Positions 1 through 9,273 of a stretch of DNA of 64,000 nt are shown piece by piece. The DNA comes from Mimachlamys varia (lineage: Eukaryota; Mollusca; Bivalvia; Pectinida; Pectinidae): assembly GCA_947623455.1 (NCBI GenBank), contig OX392532.1:31408792-31472791 (forward strand), written 5' to 3'. How positions within the stretch are numbered: the stretch's first letter is position 1; each line of letters opens with the position of its first letter. The translations under genes were made by a program, and so were the position numbers. The notes under the pieces are model-generated. The model did no database searches and was not told the DNA's origin. It saw only the letters and a program-made list of their open reading frames with translations.

Positions 1-1254
1 GTAAATTAATAAGTCATTGTATTTCAAATAAGATTTTTAAATTATATTTATAGTACATTGTACGAATAACGGTGATAAAATCGGTTTACCATTGGTGCTT
101 TTGAATATGCCTTTAATAAATTACCATAGTCTTGGTTTTAAGTTTGAGAAATAACCTCAGTTGTTGCTTGACAGATTGAAGTTAGGATTTTCAATTATGA
201 TATTAAGTATGTATAATATTGAGGAAGTAACATAATTTTAAGTAAATGGCAGCATACATAAAACATATGTGATAAAATGGGCTTTAATTAGGTTATTAAT
301 AAAGAGATATATTAGGACCATGTTTTAAGGTGTAGTTTCATGGGTATGAAAACGGAGCCGAACTTTGGTCAAAAATGCTTCTGAGATCAAAGATTACGGT
401 TGTGTTTACACCATACAGTGACTGACAAGAGGGAGGTAGAGCCAACGATTGGGGCGACAACGTTCCTCGTGGATGACATACAGATTGGAGCGAGATATTG
501 AACATCCCTAAACAGGACCAGGTTATTGTCATTACCATATAGCACATAAATATTTTTTGTTTTAGTAGAGAAAAGTGAGTTAAAATTTCAAACAAGACGT
601 ATCCGACATGTACAAGGGGAGGTAAATAATCATTAATAGTCAGTAAAATGTGTATTTTGAGATTTAATTAAACTGGCTGCAAGGTGAAGTCTGAGGATTC
701 TAGAGATGGGATGTCAGGTTTGGGAATGTGATACTTTGTAGGGAAAGGCAATCAAGGGCTTTGGACAGCGCAGCCTTCGATGGTCCGGTTACAGCAGCCA
801 GATTAACTCTAAAAATTCGATAGGTAAAATAAAACATAAGTACAGGATAACACATAAGGTAAGGGAGTATTTTATCTTCAAAATAGGCAATGAAATATCA
901 TGAAAACCATAAATTTCGCCTTTGCCAAAATTTCCTCATTATTTTATTCTTTATTAACAGATTTCGTACGAACACTTTTTGATATATGTTTTCTGAATAA
1001 GCTGTGAACAGCCGATAGTGTCAACCATTGTACCGGATAATATACCTTTAGATATTAAAATCATGAGAGTAACTTACTCGAAAATATAGGTAGCTGGTAA
1101 CCAATCTTGCTATGCTTTCAGATATATCAAAATGATACATATTCCAATTTTTCATACAAACTTATTGATTTCAATTTGCTTTTGGTTGAATGCATAGGTG
1201 AAATTAGTATATAGAGACGAGGACCGGGCAGATGTATGAAATTATTTTGTATAT
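1..1254. other. Gene-free AT-rich stretch
   Basis: No reading frame with family resemblance, RNA gene or clear repeat is visible. The longest frame (338-595, minus, 85 codons) has no recognisable motif and no splice context. Confidence 0.5.
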
Positions 1255-1336
1255 GTCACGATGGCCGAGTGGTTAAGGCGTTGGACTTGAAATCCAATGG
1301 GATCTTCCCGCGCAGGTTCGAACCCTGCTCGTGACG
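1255..1336 (+). tRNA. tRNA-Ser (anticodon TGA)
   Basis: A complete class II tRNA. The 7-bp acceptor stem pairs GTCACGA (1255-1261) with TCGTGAC (1329-1335), and the discriminator base is G. The D arm contains the box A sequence GGCCGAGTGGTTAAGGC. The anticodon stem TTGGA/TCCAA carries anticodon TGA at 1288-1290, reading UCA serine codons. A long variable arm, as expected for serine, precedes the T arm GCAGG-TTCGAAC-CCTGC (box B). A TTTT run at 1341-1344 can act as the Pol III terminator. All stems pair, so this copy looks functional. Two damaged copies follow at 4280 and 7970. Confidence 0.96.
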
Positions 1337-1989
1337 TACATTTTAGAACGTAAATCCATTTTTTGGATTTTGGTTGTTTTTTTCTCTTTAAATATTCATG
1401 TTTAAAAGAAGGAAGCCGTGATATATATATTTAACGAATGTATATTTTTTTGCTAAAAAAATTGAACTTGGTTTATTTCATAGACGATACTCGACGTTTA
1501 AATACAAATTAAATTTCATTTAATATAATTTATACAAGTCTTTTATTAATACTTTTGTTATGTATTTTTTTTAATGTACACATTTGTTGTGTATTGCATT
1601 GCGTTAATTTGATTTTTCGATATGAGTGGAAGCTGACCACTTCTAGTAGGTGATGAGGTCAATACCGTAGGAATTTGGGGCTTATTTTAGAACCCGATAT
1701 AAGTAGGTGCACTAACTGACCCCAGGTCATAAGCCTGCTGAACATGATGGAAGAACACTGTGTATACCTTCTGTTTTCATTTTGATCTAATTTTGAGAAA
1801 AACTTATGAAGCGATTTTTTATTATGTATTTACTACGTGTGAAGTATTTCGTTATCAAAATATGACTAATTGCGAACATAGTGGTGATTGGATATAGTTT
1901 TGTCAAACGCCTTGACTACGCGCTACAATGTTCATGGACGAATCCCGGTTTCCTTCAAACATTTTAGTATCGTGTGTGGGAAAGAGCGG
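1337..1989. other. tRNA 3' flank and unassigned DNA
   Basis: The first ~150 bases resemble the 3' flank of the broken tRNA copy at 4280-4350. Shared blocks are ACATTTTAGAACGT, GGAAGCCG and CTCGACGTTT, so tRNA and flank appear to have been duplicated together. No gene is visible in the rest. Confidence 0.5.
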
Positions 1990-2390
1990 AGGTAAATAAC
2001 CCGATGTCTATGCCCGTGAAGTGACTGATGGTTTACGAGAACAATCGACGGATTTAGTTCTGTTACAGATTGGAGGCAAAGATTACATTGAACAAAGACT
2101 GAGGAAACAAATTAGTCAATCGTGCATAGTTTACTTCCATTGTTTAATGGTTGACCACAGGACTATCAGTTGTTCGGATTGGAATACTTCAGTTGTGTAG
2201 GTCAATTCTGCTCTAAAAGCAAAATGTAAAGCATTGAACTACTGATTTTTCTGGCATCATAAATGCTTTAAAAGATGGCGTCCTCCCTCATCTTTGTCAT
2301 GACGGGGTTCATTTAAATACAACCGGCATGTGCAGGTACATCCTCTCGGTCAGAAGAGTTGTCATTTTTGGATTGCACTATGAAGGTGGG
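1990..2390 (+). pseudogene. SGNH/GDSL-hydrolase-like relic
   Basis: Two conceptual-translation blocks in different frames match the layout of SGNH hydrolase domains. From about 2003 a frame reads DVYAREVTDGLREQ and then LLQIGGKD, resembling the GGND block. From 2273 another frame reads DGVLPHLCHDGVHLN followed by TTGMCRYILSVRRVV, which holds the D-x-V-H catalytic block typical of these enzymes near the C terminus. Such domains occur in molluscan retroelements (DIRS-type) as well as in host proteins. The frame changes and stop codons make this a dead copy. The retroelement origin is inferred. Confidence 0.45.
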
Positions 2391-2892
2391 CATGCTTAAG
2401 CTGTCCTTATGTGGTAAGGCATGAATATGTTATTGAAGAATGTTTACAGTGATGGTTTCGCAATACACATGCGTGAAATCCTTCGATCGCTTCTCGGTTT
2501 CTTATACGTGTCTTGTTTTGTTTAGCTGTCAACTTGTAGCCTTAAGGTAACGGAATCATTTCAAGCGATTTCTTTTATGTCGTGTGTGTATAGTATTATT
2601 GTACGTACCACTTTTACCAGACATTGGCTTCGAATGTTATACACAAACGTGTTCGATCGATTAAGGAGAGGTCACTCGCAATACACTGACCACAGCTACG
2701 CGAACAAAGGCTACTCCAGCTCTTAGCCCACATGCTTGCATCTTGACAATATTCTGGTATTTCAAAAGAAGAAGGTGGATATTGAATAACTTGCTATATT
2801 TTCCATATAAAAGATTAAACGCACTCTGAAAATGATTCACATATCAGTCTGTTCTCATTTAGCGCATTACATTTTATTTCATTAACAGCAAG

Positions 2893-3318
2893 TGACATAA
2901 CGGTATATAGGGATTGAAAGTCATTTTTGTTACTTTCATTGTGCTTTGAAAGGTCAGCTGTTACATCCATATTGAACGAAACCCGCTAGGGCTTAATGCT
3001 AAATATGGATGTAACGGCTGACCTTTCATTGCACTATGGAAGTTAAAAAAATGACTTTCAATCCATATATTTACATCTTTACTATAGAACAATTGTATGA
3101 CTCCATTTATATTTTTTCCAATTAATTGTTTATTACCTGCATTTCCATTTGTGTCGTCATTCAAACTTCATTGGCGGAATAGACCAGCTTAAAATTGGCG
3201 CCAATGATAATATTTAGTCATTTGAGCGTTTGACGCAAGGCATTCTCTATGTTATTCGAAGCGGCGCGTCAAGATTGTCACTGAACAAGCTTGATATATG
3301 ACGTCATAATTAAACCCC
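2893..3318 (+). repeat. Dispersed repeat with a foldback core, copy 1
   Basis: The first part folds back: about 2908-2970 pairs with about 3001-3068, including GGTCAGCTGTTACATCC against its complement, around a short CCCGCTAGGG-containing loop. The segment through 3318 aligns in the same orientation with 46685-47126 in ROGDI intron 9. Shared blocks include AGGGATTGAA at the start, CTTTCAATCCATATAT in the middle and TTCTCT-TGTTAT-CGAA near the end. No coding capacity is visible, so it is probably a non-autonomous DNA element. Confidence 0.65.
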
Positions 3319-3409
3319 GTGCTACGTCTTTGCTTTCATACTTTAATGAAAGGCATTTTTTCTGGTAATGTTCATATAGTGTCTTGCAGCGCAAATGTTA
3401 ATATTAAAG

Positions 3410-3562
3410 CAATGAATGTTTTAGCAAATGTTTTTACAGTCCTAAAACACACATTGCTATTGATGACAAACTAAATAAAGCCCGATAGGGCTTTTTGAAA
3501 GTCTGTCAGCAATAACAATGTGTGTTATAGGACTGTAAATACATTTGCTAATCTGTTCATTG
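3410..3562. repeat. Foldback element, 63-bp arms
   Basis: Left arm 3410-3472 (starting CAATGAATG) is inverted-complementary to right arm 3500-3562 (ending CTGTTCATTG), with about eight mismatches. The 27-base loop carries its own small hairpin, AGCCCGATAGGGCT. The adjacent element at 2893 has a similar loop hairpin. It is non-coding and MITE-like. Confidence 0.7.
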
Positions 3563-4279
3563 CTTATATTTATATTTTGATAGAAATTTGTTCTTTATTT
3601 AGCTACTTCGAACCAATTTTGAACAGCAAACAAAGTGCAGGTAACAATGAATGCGATGGATGACGTCACAATAGAGATTGATGACGTCACAATAGCAACT
3701 GCTGTTATAGTCTGAGGCACTTGGTGTTATAGGCGTATAGCAGCAACTGCACCTAAGCATTGTGTCAATGGGAAAATGCTGAGCAAATGTAAATATATTT
3801 ATATATGGCGAACTTTGATGAATCACCCCAAGGCATCTTATGTCTCTTTATAATAAGAAAAAAACAAATAGCAATGTAAAATCGGTAACCAAAACAGCAA
3901 AATATGATATTTTCCCGATTAATAATCTATTAAAGTTAGTTATAGATAATACACCAGTACACTTCTCGAGTGTTTAATATTTCCTTCATATGTGATTGAA
4001 CTCTCAATACAAAAGTTTTCGAAATTAATCCATATACAATTGTATATAAAGACGGCCATTCGCCAGAGATCAGGGAGCATTAATGCATTTGTTGTAAACT
4101 ATAACTTATGAAATATAATACGATGACCGATACATTGTCAACATCATTGTGTTTTTAATCTGAATATAAAAGAACAACAATTTGTTGTTAAACTTTTCTA
4201 CTTCTTTGTTTACCTTCTATTTATGAATTCCCCTTTTTTCCCCTTCCCTCCCCCGCGGACAGTCCTTGACCCCCCTATT
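3563..4279. other. Gene-free DNA with a segment repeated at 7790-7969
   Basis: The block around 3940-4110 (GTGATTGAACTCTC, then AAGACGGCCATTCG) recurs in direct orientation around 7790-7960, in both cases upstream of a broken tRNA-Ser. Part of it (CGAGTGTTTAATATTT) also recurs near 6570. No gene is visible. Confidence 0.5.
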
Positions 4280-4350
4280 TAGGCCGAGTGGTTAAGGCGT
4301 CGGAACTGAAATTGGATCTTCCCGCGCAGGTTCGAACCCTGCTCATGACG
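4280..4350 (+). pseudogene. tRNA-Ser pseudogene (5' end lost)
   Basis: It matches the intact tRNA-Ser at 1255 from GGCCGAGTGG through GCGCAGGTTCGAACCCTGCTC. The 5' acceptor strand is missing and the anticodon arm has lost several bases (reading GGAACTGAAATTGG), so no acceptor or anticodon stem can form. Boxes A and B remain. The 3' flank is shared with the intact gene, indicating segmental duplication rather than retroposition. Confidence 0.85.
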
Positions 4351-4461
4351 CTACATTTTAGAACGTTACAGTATATATATTTTTTTGTTTTGTATTGTTT
4401 GGTGTTTTGTTTGTTTTTTATTTTTTTTTATTTATTTATTGTATGCCTAATGGTAAGGAAG

Positions 4462-4703
4462 CCGATGGCGATATAAATATATTTAGCGTATGTATTTTTT
4501 CTGAACAAATTGAACATAGTATTTTGCAAAAAGATTCTCGACGTTTGTTATTCACATATACTTTTCTACTTCGTTCAGTGTTCCGATGGCGATATATATA
4601 TATTTAGCGTATGTATTTTTTCTGAACAAATTGAACATAGTGTTTTGCAAAAAGATTCTCGACGTTTGTAATTCACATATACTTTTCTACTTCGTTCAGT
4701 GTT
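4462..4703. repeat. Tandem duplication, ~121-bp unit x2
   Basis: Two almost identical units begin with CCGATGGCGATAT at 4462 and 4583 and run through GATTCTCGACGTTTG to TTCGTTCAGTG. The unit also resembles the 3' flank of the tRNA-Ser at 1255. Small open frames across it are by-products of the repeat. Confidence 0.8.
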
Positions 4704-5109
4704 TGGCAGAAGAGGAAAATATATATTTGCAATTGATAGGTGATTGAACAAATCCGCAGGCGCTTTTATCCTCAACGTAAAACACTGTTTATCAATATAA
4801 CATTGTCGACCCCGTCGCCGTATTTCTGTCCAATGCGAGACTTGGCTCCTATAGTTCGAAGTCTACATTGGATTTCTCAATCGGAATATAACCAAATTTT
4901 AACACCAGCCTGTACGATCATTTCATGAACAAAATACATAAGAAGTGCGACTTTGGTGTCATTATCGTCTTAGTTCTAAATCGTCTTGTGACCTCAATCG
5001 TCAATTACCTGCAACTTGCAAGGGTTAACACCGACACAGATACTTGCTGACATGGTCTCCACTAAAGGGGATGGTGCCCCTTCCTTTATCGACCGTAATA
5101 AAAAAGAGC

Positions 5110-5415
5110 ATACCGAAGCGTCAACAAAAGTTGACTGCGGAGTTCAAGTGCAAATGTGGGCGACAAAGCCCTGACGCTGACCCCCGCCCAGGAAGGTCTT
5201 CAACAGCAACCATTCTGAAAAGCCTTCCCCGTGTGCCTGACATGATCACTACTAATCGAAGGTTGACCAATCGACATATCGCCGGTGGTGTGAGTATCTC
5301 TCTGGAGGGGGTTGTTCTCATCATTACCATCGAGTTAAGTTTGACAAAAGTTTCTGCAAGATGGTTGCCAAATATCTTGACGGCAGATCAGAAGTTTCAG
5401 ATTCTTGACATTCTG
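5110..5415 (+). pseudogene. Mariner-family transposase relic
   Basis: One open frame retains about 95 codons of the N-terminal helix-turn-helix part of a mariner (SETMAR-like) transposase. It reads DADPRPGRSSTATI, then MITTNRRLTNRHIA, then LSLTKVSARWLPNILTADQK. These are the linker and second HTH segments of that family. The N-terminal region and the whole DDE/D catalytic domain are absent. The frame stops matching where the foldback MITE at 5416 begins, so the MITE probably landed in, or at the edge of, an already decaying transposon. Confidence 0.75.
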
Positions 5416-5606
5416 GCCCCGGTTTCATCAACGTTCCTTAACTTAAAGAAAGTCCTTAACTTAAAAATTTCCCTAGGAAACCATTTCAGATTTTAAGGGA
5501 AAAATCCTTAGTTAAAGAACTTTCTTTAAATTCTGAAATGCTTTCCTATGGAGATTTTTAAGTTAAGGGAGTTCCTTAAGTTAAGGAACGTTGATGAAAC
5601 CGGGGC
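5416..5606. mobile_element. Palindromic MITE, GCCCCGGTTTCATCAACG ends (copy 1)
   Basis: Almost the whole 191 bp is a long imperfect palindrome. Its ends are GCCCCGGTTTCATCAACG and the exact complement at 5589-5606. The interior is built of CCTTAACTTAA-like motifs. A second copy lies at 48376-48572. It has no coding capacity and the superfamily is unassigned. Confidence 0.85.
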
Positions 5607-6686
5607 AAGTAACAGTTTATGCCGTTTCGTAGCTGATCCCGCTGTGTTTACTATTTTGTTTTTGTTTTCCCCTGATTATGCCAGGGGTGTAGAGTGCGTA
5701 TGTGAGCACTTGATATCGGCGATATCATGTATATTGTTGAATGTTGTTTAAACATCGGAACAAGTTATATCGACTTGTTTTCAGATTTATTTTTTATCGC
5801 ACACTTTTTTCTGTTCTTAAAAGAGGACTGGTTAGATTTTATCTCTTCTGGAGGTGAGTTTTAGTCAGCCTGTTATAATTAGCCGATTGTCTTGGATAAT
5901 CTTCATAAACAGCAAGTGACATATATTCATACTTGGCAAACTTGGACAAACCACCAAAAAGGCACCCTTTTTTCTTTTTCATTTTTTCATATAACAAGAA
6001 ACACTATAAGACTCTTTCATATGCGTGTATGTAGGATAGGGATATTCCACCCGAGGGGTCACAAAATGTGGTGAAACCCGAGGCTTGCCGAGGGTTTTAC
6101 TCTCATATCAACTACCCGAATAAGCTCAAAAACCATGAAAATATGTTTTAACAGGCTACCATTTTGAAATTTCAACTTTTTCCATGAGCTTTTTTGACGA
6201 AAACAAATTAGACAGCGAGTTTAAGCATACCCTATATTTGCAAACAAAGTTTGCGCAGAAAAATTAATCCCCTCTTCCTGGTGTTCATGGTTAAAATTTT
6301 GTGAAAGGTTTTAATTTTATCACGCCGTCGTTTTCTCTTTCCGGCATCAGAGTTTACCGTATTCGTGACGTCACGTCATTGTTGAGCCATTGTGACGTCA
6401 CGTCGCGTGAAATGCTATGTAAGATAGATTTGTCTTACATAGCTTTCTTACATGGGCAAACTCTATCCAACATGGCGAGATATGAGAGAATGTAATGTAA
6501 ATGACGTTATGAACAGTTAACCGTTCAAGTATCAGACGTTATAAATAATATACCTGTATACATTTCGAGTGTTTAATATTTTCTAAATACTCTGTAGTTT
6601 GTATTATTCCTGGGAATTGTATTTCGCTATATTCGCATCAAGATAAAATTCCTCGAAACTGAATCCCTGTGTAATATTACACCCTG
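5607..6686. other. Gene-free stretch
   Basis: No gene is recognised. Around 5690 a short segment (GGGGTGTAGAGTGCGTATGTGAG) resembles 27495-27520. Around 6045-6105 the CCCGAGGGGTCAC and CCCGAGGCTTGCCGAGGG motifs suggest an old repeat. Two TGACGTCACGTC motifs occur at 6365-6405. Confidence 0.4.
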
Positions 6687-7736
6687 TTAAAGCTGGCAAT
6701 GCAAGTTACAACCTTTCTTGTTGATATCTAAAAAAATACAGCAAAGAAAACTTTTCAAAAAGTGTAAGCTATGCTCCCTAACAGGTTACTAAGGAATGAC
6801 AGACATTACAGCTTATGTCTTGCATGGAAACGAGAGTCGGTCTCGCTAGGAATAAAAGGCAGCCAACCTGTAAAACAGGTTTTCACACAAACACTGGCCG
6901 TGCGAAGTGCAACACACCTGCGGAAACAACACGTGACACTGGATTTACGAATATAGCGAATTTCACCTGTGTAAAGGACAGCGACATGTTGATTTTACAT
7001 TTGGAAGCAGAGCGAAAAGTTCCGAACAGAATATGTACTCGCTCCTAATACTACCTGTAATATGCTTTATTTCGCCTTCTCAGTATAAAAATGTAGTGTA
7101 ACACGTGAGTATTTGTTATGTTCATAATCATGAACATGCATATTCTTTACAGGTAAAACACGAACACATGGAAGTGAGGGGTACTTCATTGAACGGAAAT
7201 AAATGGATGTTATAGCAATGTTTATCACACAGGAGCTGACTACTGTTACTTACATGATGTTCCGGTTTAATACAAGGTATGTTTCTATCAGTTGTCACTC
7301 ATGTACTTGCTTTTTTGTCATCAATATTTGGTGTACTCTACATTTCAATAATAATTCAGTTATTTTCTTATTTGGCTCATATCGTATAATTTCGTTATAA
7401 TAACCCCTTCAATATCCATGTTCATGTTCTTCAGATGCTGTTCAAAAAAATATCGTGACGAAAAAATCAAAAAGTATGTGATGGTTAGACCTATAGAAGT
7501 GTCATCGTGCGGTTTCATTACAACAATGAGAACCGGTCAGACCGGTTGAGGGCCTTTTATACCGAGGGAAGCGTACTCTCGTTTCCAAGCAACGCAAAAA
7601 CAAAAATGTATGCCATTCCTTAGTAACCTGTTGAGGTGATCTCAGAAGTTTTCTAATAAAATTAACTTTGCAGTACATAGATATTTTTCAATGAGAAAGC
7701 TTTTTAACTTGCATGGCCAGCTTTAAGACTAGTTAT
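6687..7736. repeat. Large inverted repeat (arms ~180-190 bp)
   Basis: Left arm about 6687-6868 (TTAAAGCTGG, CAGGTTACTAAGGAATG, GAAACGAGAGT, ATAAAAGGC) reappears inverted at about 7546-7736. The ~680-bp spacer is unique and has no supported gene. The arms have several gaps, so it is an old foldback element or a TIR transposon remnant. Confidence 0.65.
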
Positions 7737-7789
7737 TTTGAAAGAACAAATAATCCCGACAGCGCGCGACATTTTGTACCATTGAATAA

Positions 7790-7969
7790 GTCCCAATAAG
7801 AAACACTCGAAATTGCATCTCAGTAAAATTAACCAAGTATACAGTATGTGATTGAATTCTCGATACAAACGTGTTTGCAATTAAATAATGTATATTAAGA
7901 CGACATTTCGGAAGGGATCTAAGCTGGGATAATTAAATGATTTGTTTTAGTCTCTAATCCATGAAATAT
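7790..7969. repeat. Duplicated segment upstream of a broken tRNA
   Basis: This is the direct-orientation counterpart of the 3940-4110 block: TATGTGATTGAATTCTCGAT, then AAGACGACATTTCGG. Like that copy, it lies just upstream of a defective tRNA-Ser. Confidence 0.5.
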
Positions 7970-8029
7970 GTCACGATGGCCGAGAGGTTATGGCGTTGGA
8001 CTTGAAATTCAATGGGATCTTCCCGCGCA
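7970..8029 (+). pseudogene. tRNA-Ser(TGA) pseudogene (3' truncated)
   Basis: It is identical to the tRNA at 1255 apart from a few substitutions (GAGAGGTTATGG, TTGAAATTCAA) up to CCCGCGCA, where the match ends abruptly. The T arm (box B) and the 3' acceptor strand are missing, so it should neither fold nor be transcribed by Pol III. Confidence 0.88.
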
Positions 8030-8731
8030 TAAAACAAAATAATCATAATTATTTCTTTTAAATGTATATATTTATCATGTCCCACAGTCAAAAGTGAATA
8101 TATATTTTTAACTAAAGACGAGTTTGATTTTTTGCTGAATAAATAAATAAAATGTTTGTTTGTTTTTTTCTTTTCTTTTTTTTCTTTTTTTTGTCATAAA
8201 AACAACCGGAAGAAAATTATAATATTGACATTGAAGTCTTATAATGTTAGAAAAGAAGAGCAAAATATGAAGTCACAAGATAGAAATTACTGCACATTTA
8301 TCATTAAGAAATATTCATTGTTAATCATGTATAAAACAAAATGATATAAAATGAACGAGATGACATACTGAAAAAAACAATTACCGAAATCCGCTGGTGA
8401 ATTGAGTTAAATATTTTGTAAAAGTTTCAATTCCGGAATATTCCATCGCCATGTTACAGTGTACGTTGAGATTATGTTTGTTCTACCAGGAAAATGTCTT
8501 TCTCAGCATTAATTAAACAGATCGATCATAAATTTCCTTAATAATAACATCAATATCCATATCTCAAGCTTCTTGAATAGCTGTTGTATCAGAAAATATG
8601 TCATCCTACAAAACATGGTTGTATTAAACGAACACCTGTGCATCACCATGGTGCCTTCACCGCAGGTGTGAGATTACAAAAGTATAGTATCGAATATCTT
8701 GAATATCATCATATTGGACAAAAGCAGCAGC
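8030..8731. other. Very AT-rich gene-free stretch
   Basis: Poly-T/A runs dominate. The open frame at 8156-8344 is low-complexity and has no family resemblance. Confidence 0.5.
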
Positions 8732-9030
8732 TTCCGCATAGCCAATCTCATTAGAGGCATATAAGTAAAGAAACATCATAAAGTACAGTTCCGCATAGCC
8801 AATCCCATTAGAGGCATATAAGTTAAGAAACATTAAAAGGTACAGTTACACATAGCCAATCCCATTAGAGGCATATAAGTTAAGAAACATTAAAAGGTAC
8901 AGTTAAACATAGCCAATCCCATTTAGCGGAGTAATTAGTCGCATATAAGTACAGAAACATTATAAAGTACAGTTTCGCAAAGACAATCCCATTTAACTGA
9001 GTAATTAGTCGCATATAAGTACAGAAATAT
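8732..9030. repeat. Minisatellite, ~57-68-bp unit x5
   Basis: Five direct units each contain CATAGCCAATCCCATT (or a variant), then GCATATAAGT and AAGAAACAT. The first three are ~57 bp. The last two carry an extra GTAATTAGTC block, which makes them ~68 bp. The array lies just downstream of the NAT16-like gene. Confidence 0.85.
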
Positions 9031-9096
9031 CATACATGTACATATTCAGGTATATGTAAGAGTGTTTGATTAAAAGTATGTTTCGTATTGTCTGTT

Positions 9097-9102
9097 TTTA
9101 TT
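9097..9102 (-). terminator. Polyadenylation signal AATAAA for the NAT16-like gene
   Basis: On the minus strand this reads AATAAA, about 170 nt beyond the stop codon at 9274. It is the nearest canonical signal. Confidence 0.45.
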
Positions 9103-9273
9103 GCTCGTGCGTTTAAATTTCTGACTGATTATCTCCACAGCTTGGAAATAGCCTCTATTACTTCAAATGTCTAATTAGTTATTCACATAATGCTTCAAAT
9201 ATATGATTAATCATAACTCGGTTGCTTCAAATCTCTGTTTAGTATATACTCACATATTATTATGTCACAATAT

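Noticed and set aside
338..595. 85-codon minus-strand open frame
   Set aside because: No recognisable domain, no splice context and no strong coding signal.
8732..9030. CRISPR-like array
   Set aside because: The units are contiguous diverged minisatellite copies without constant repeats and unique spacers, and the genome is eukaryotic.
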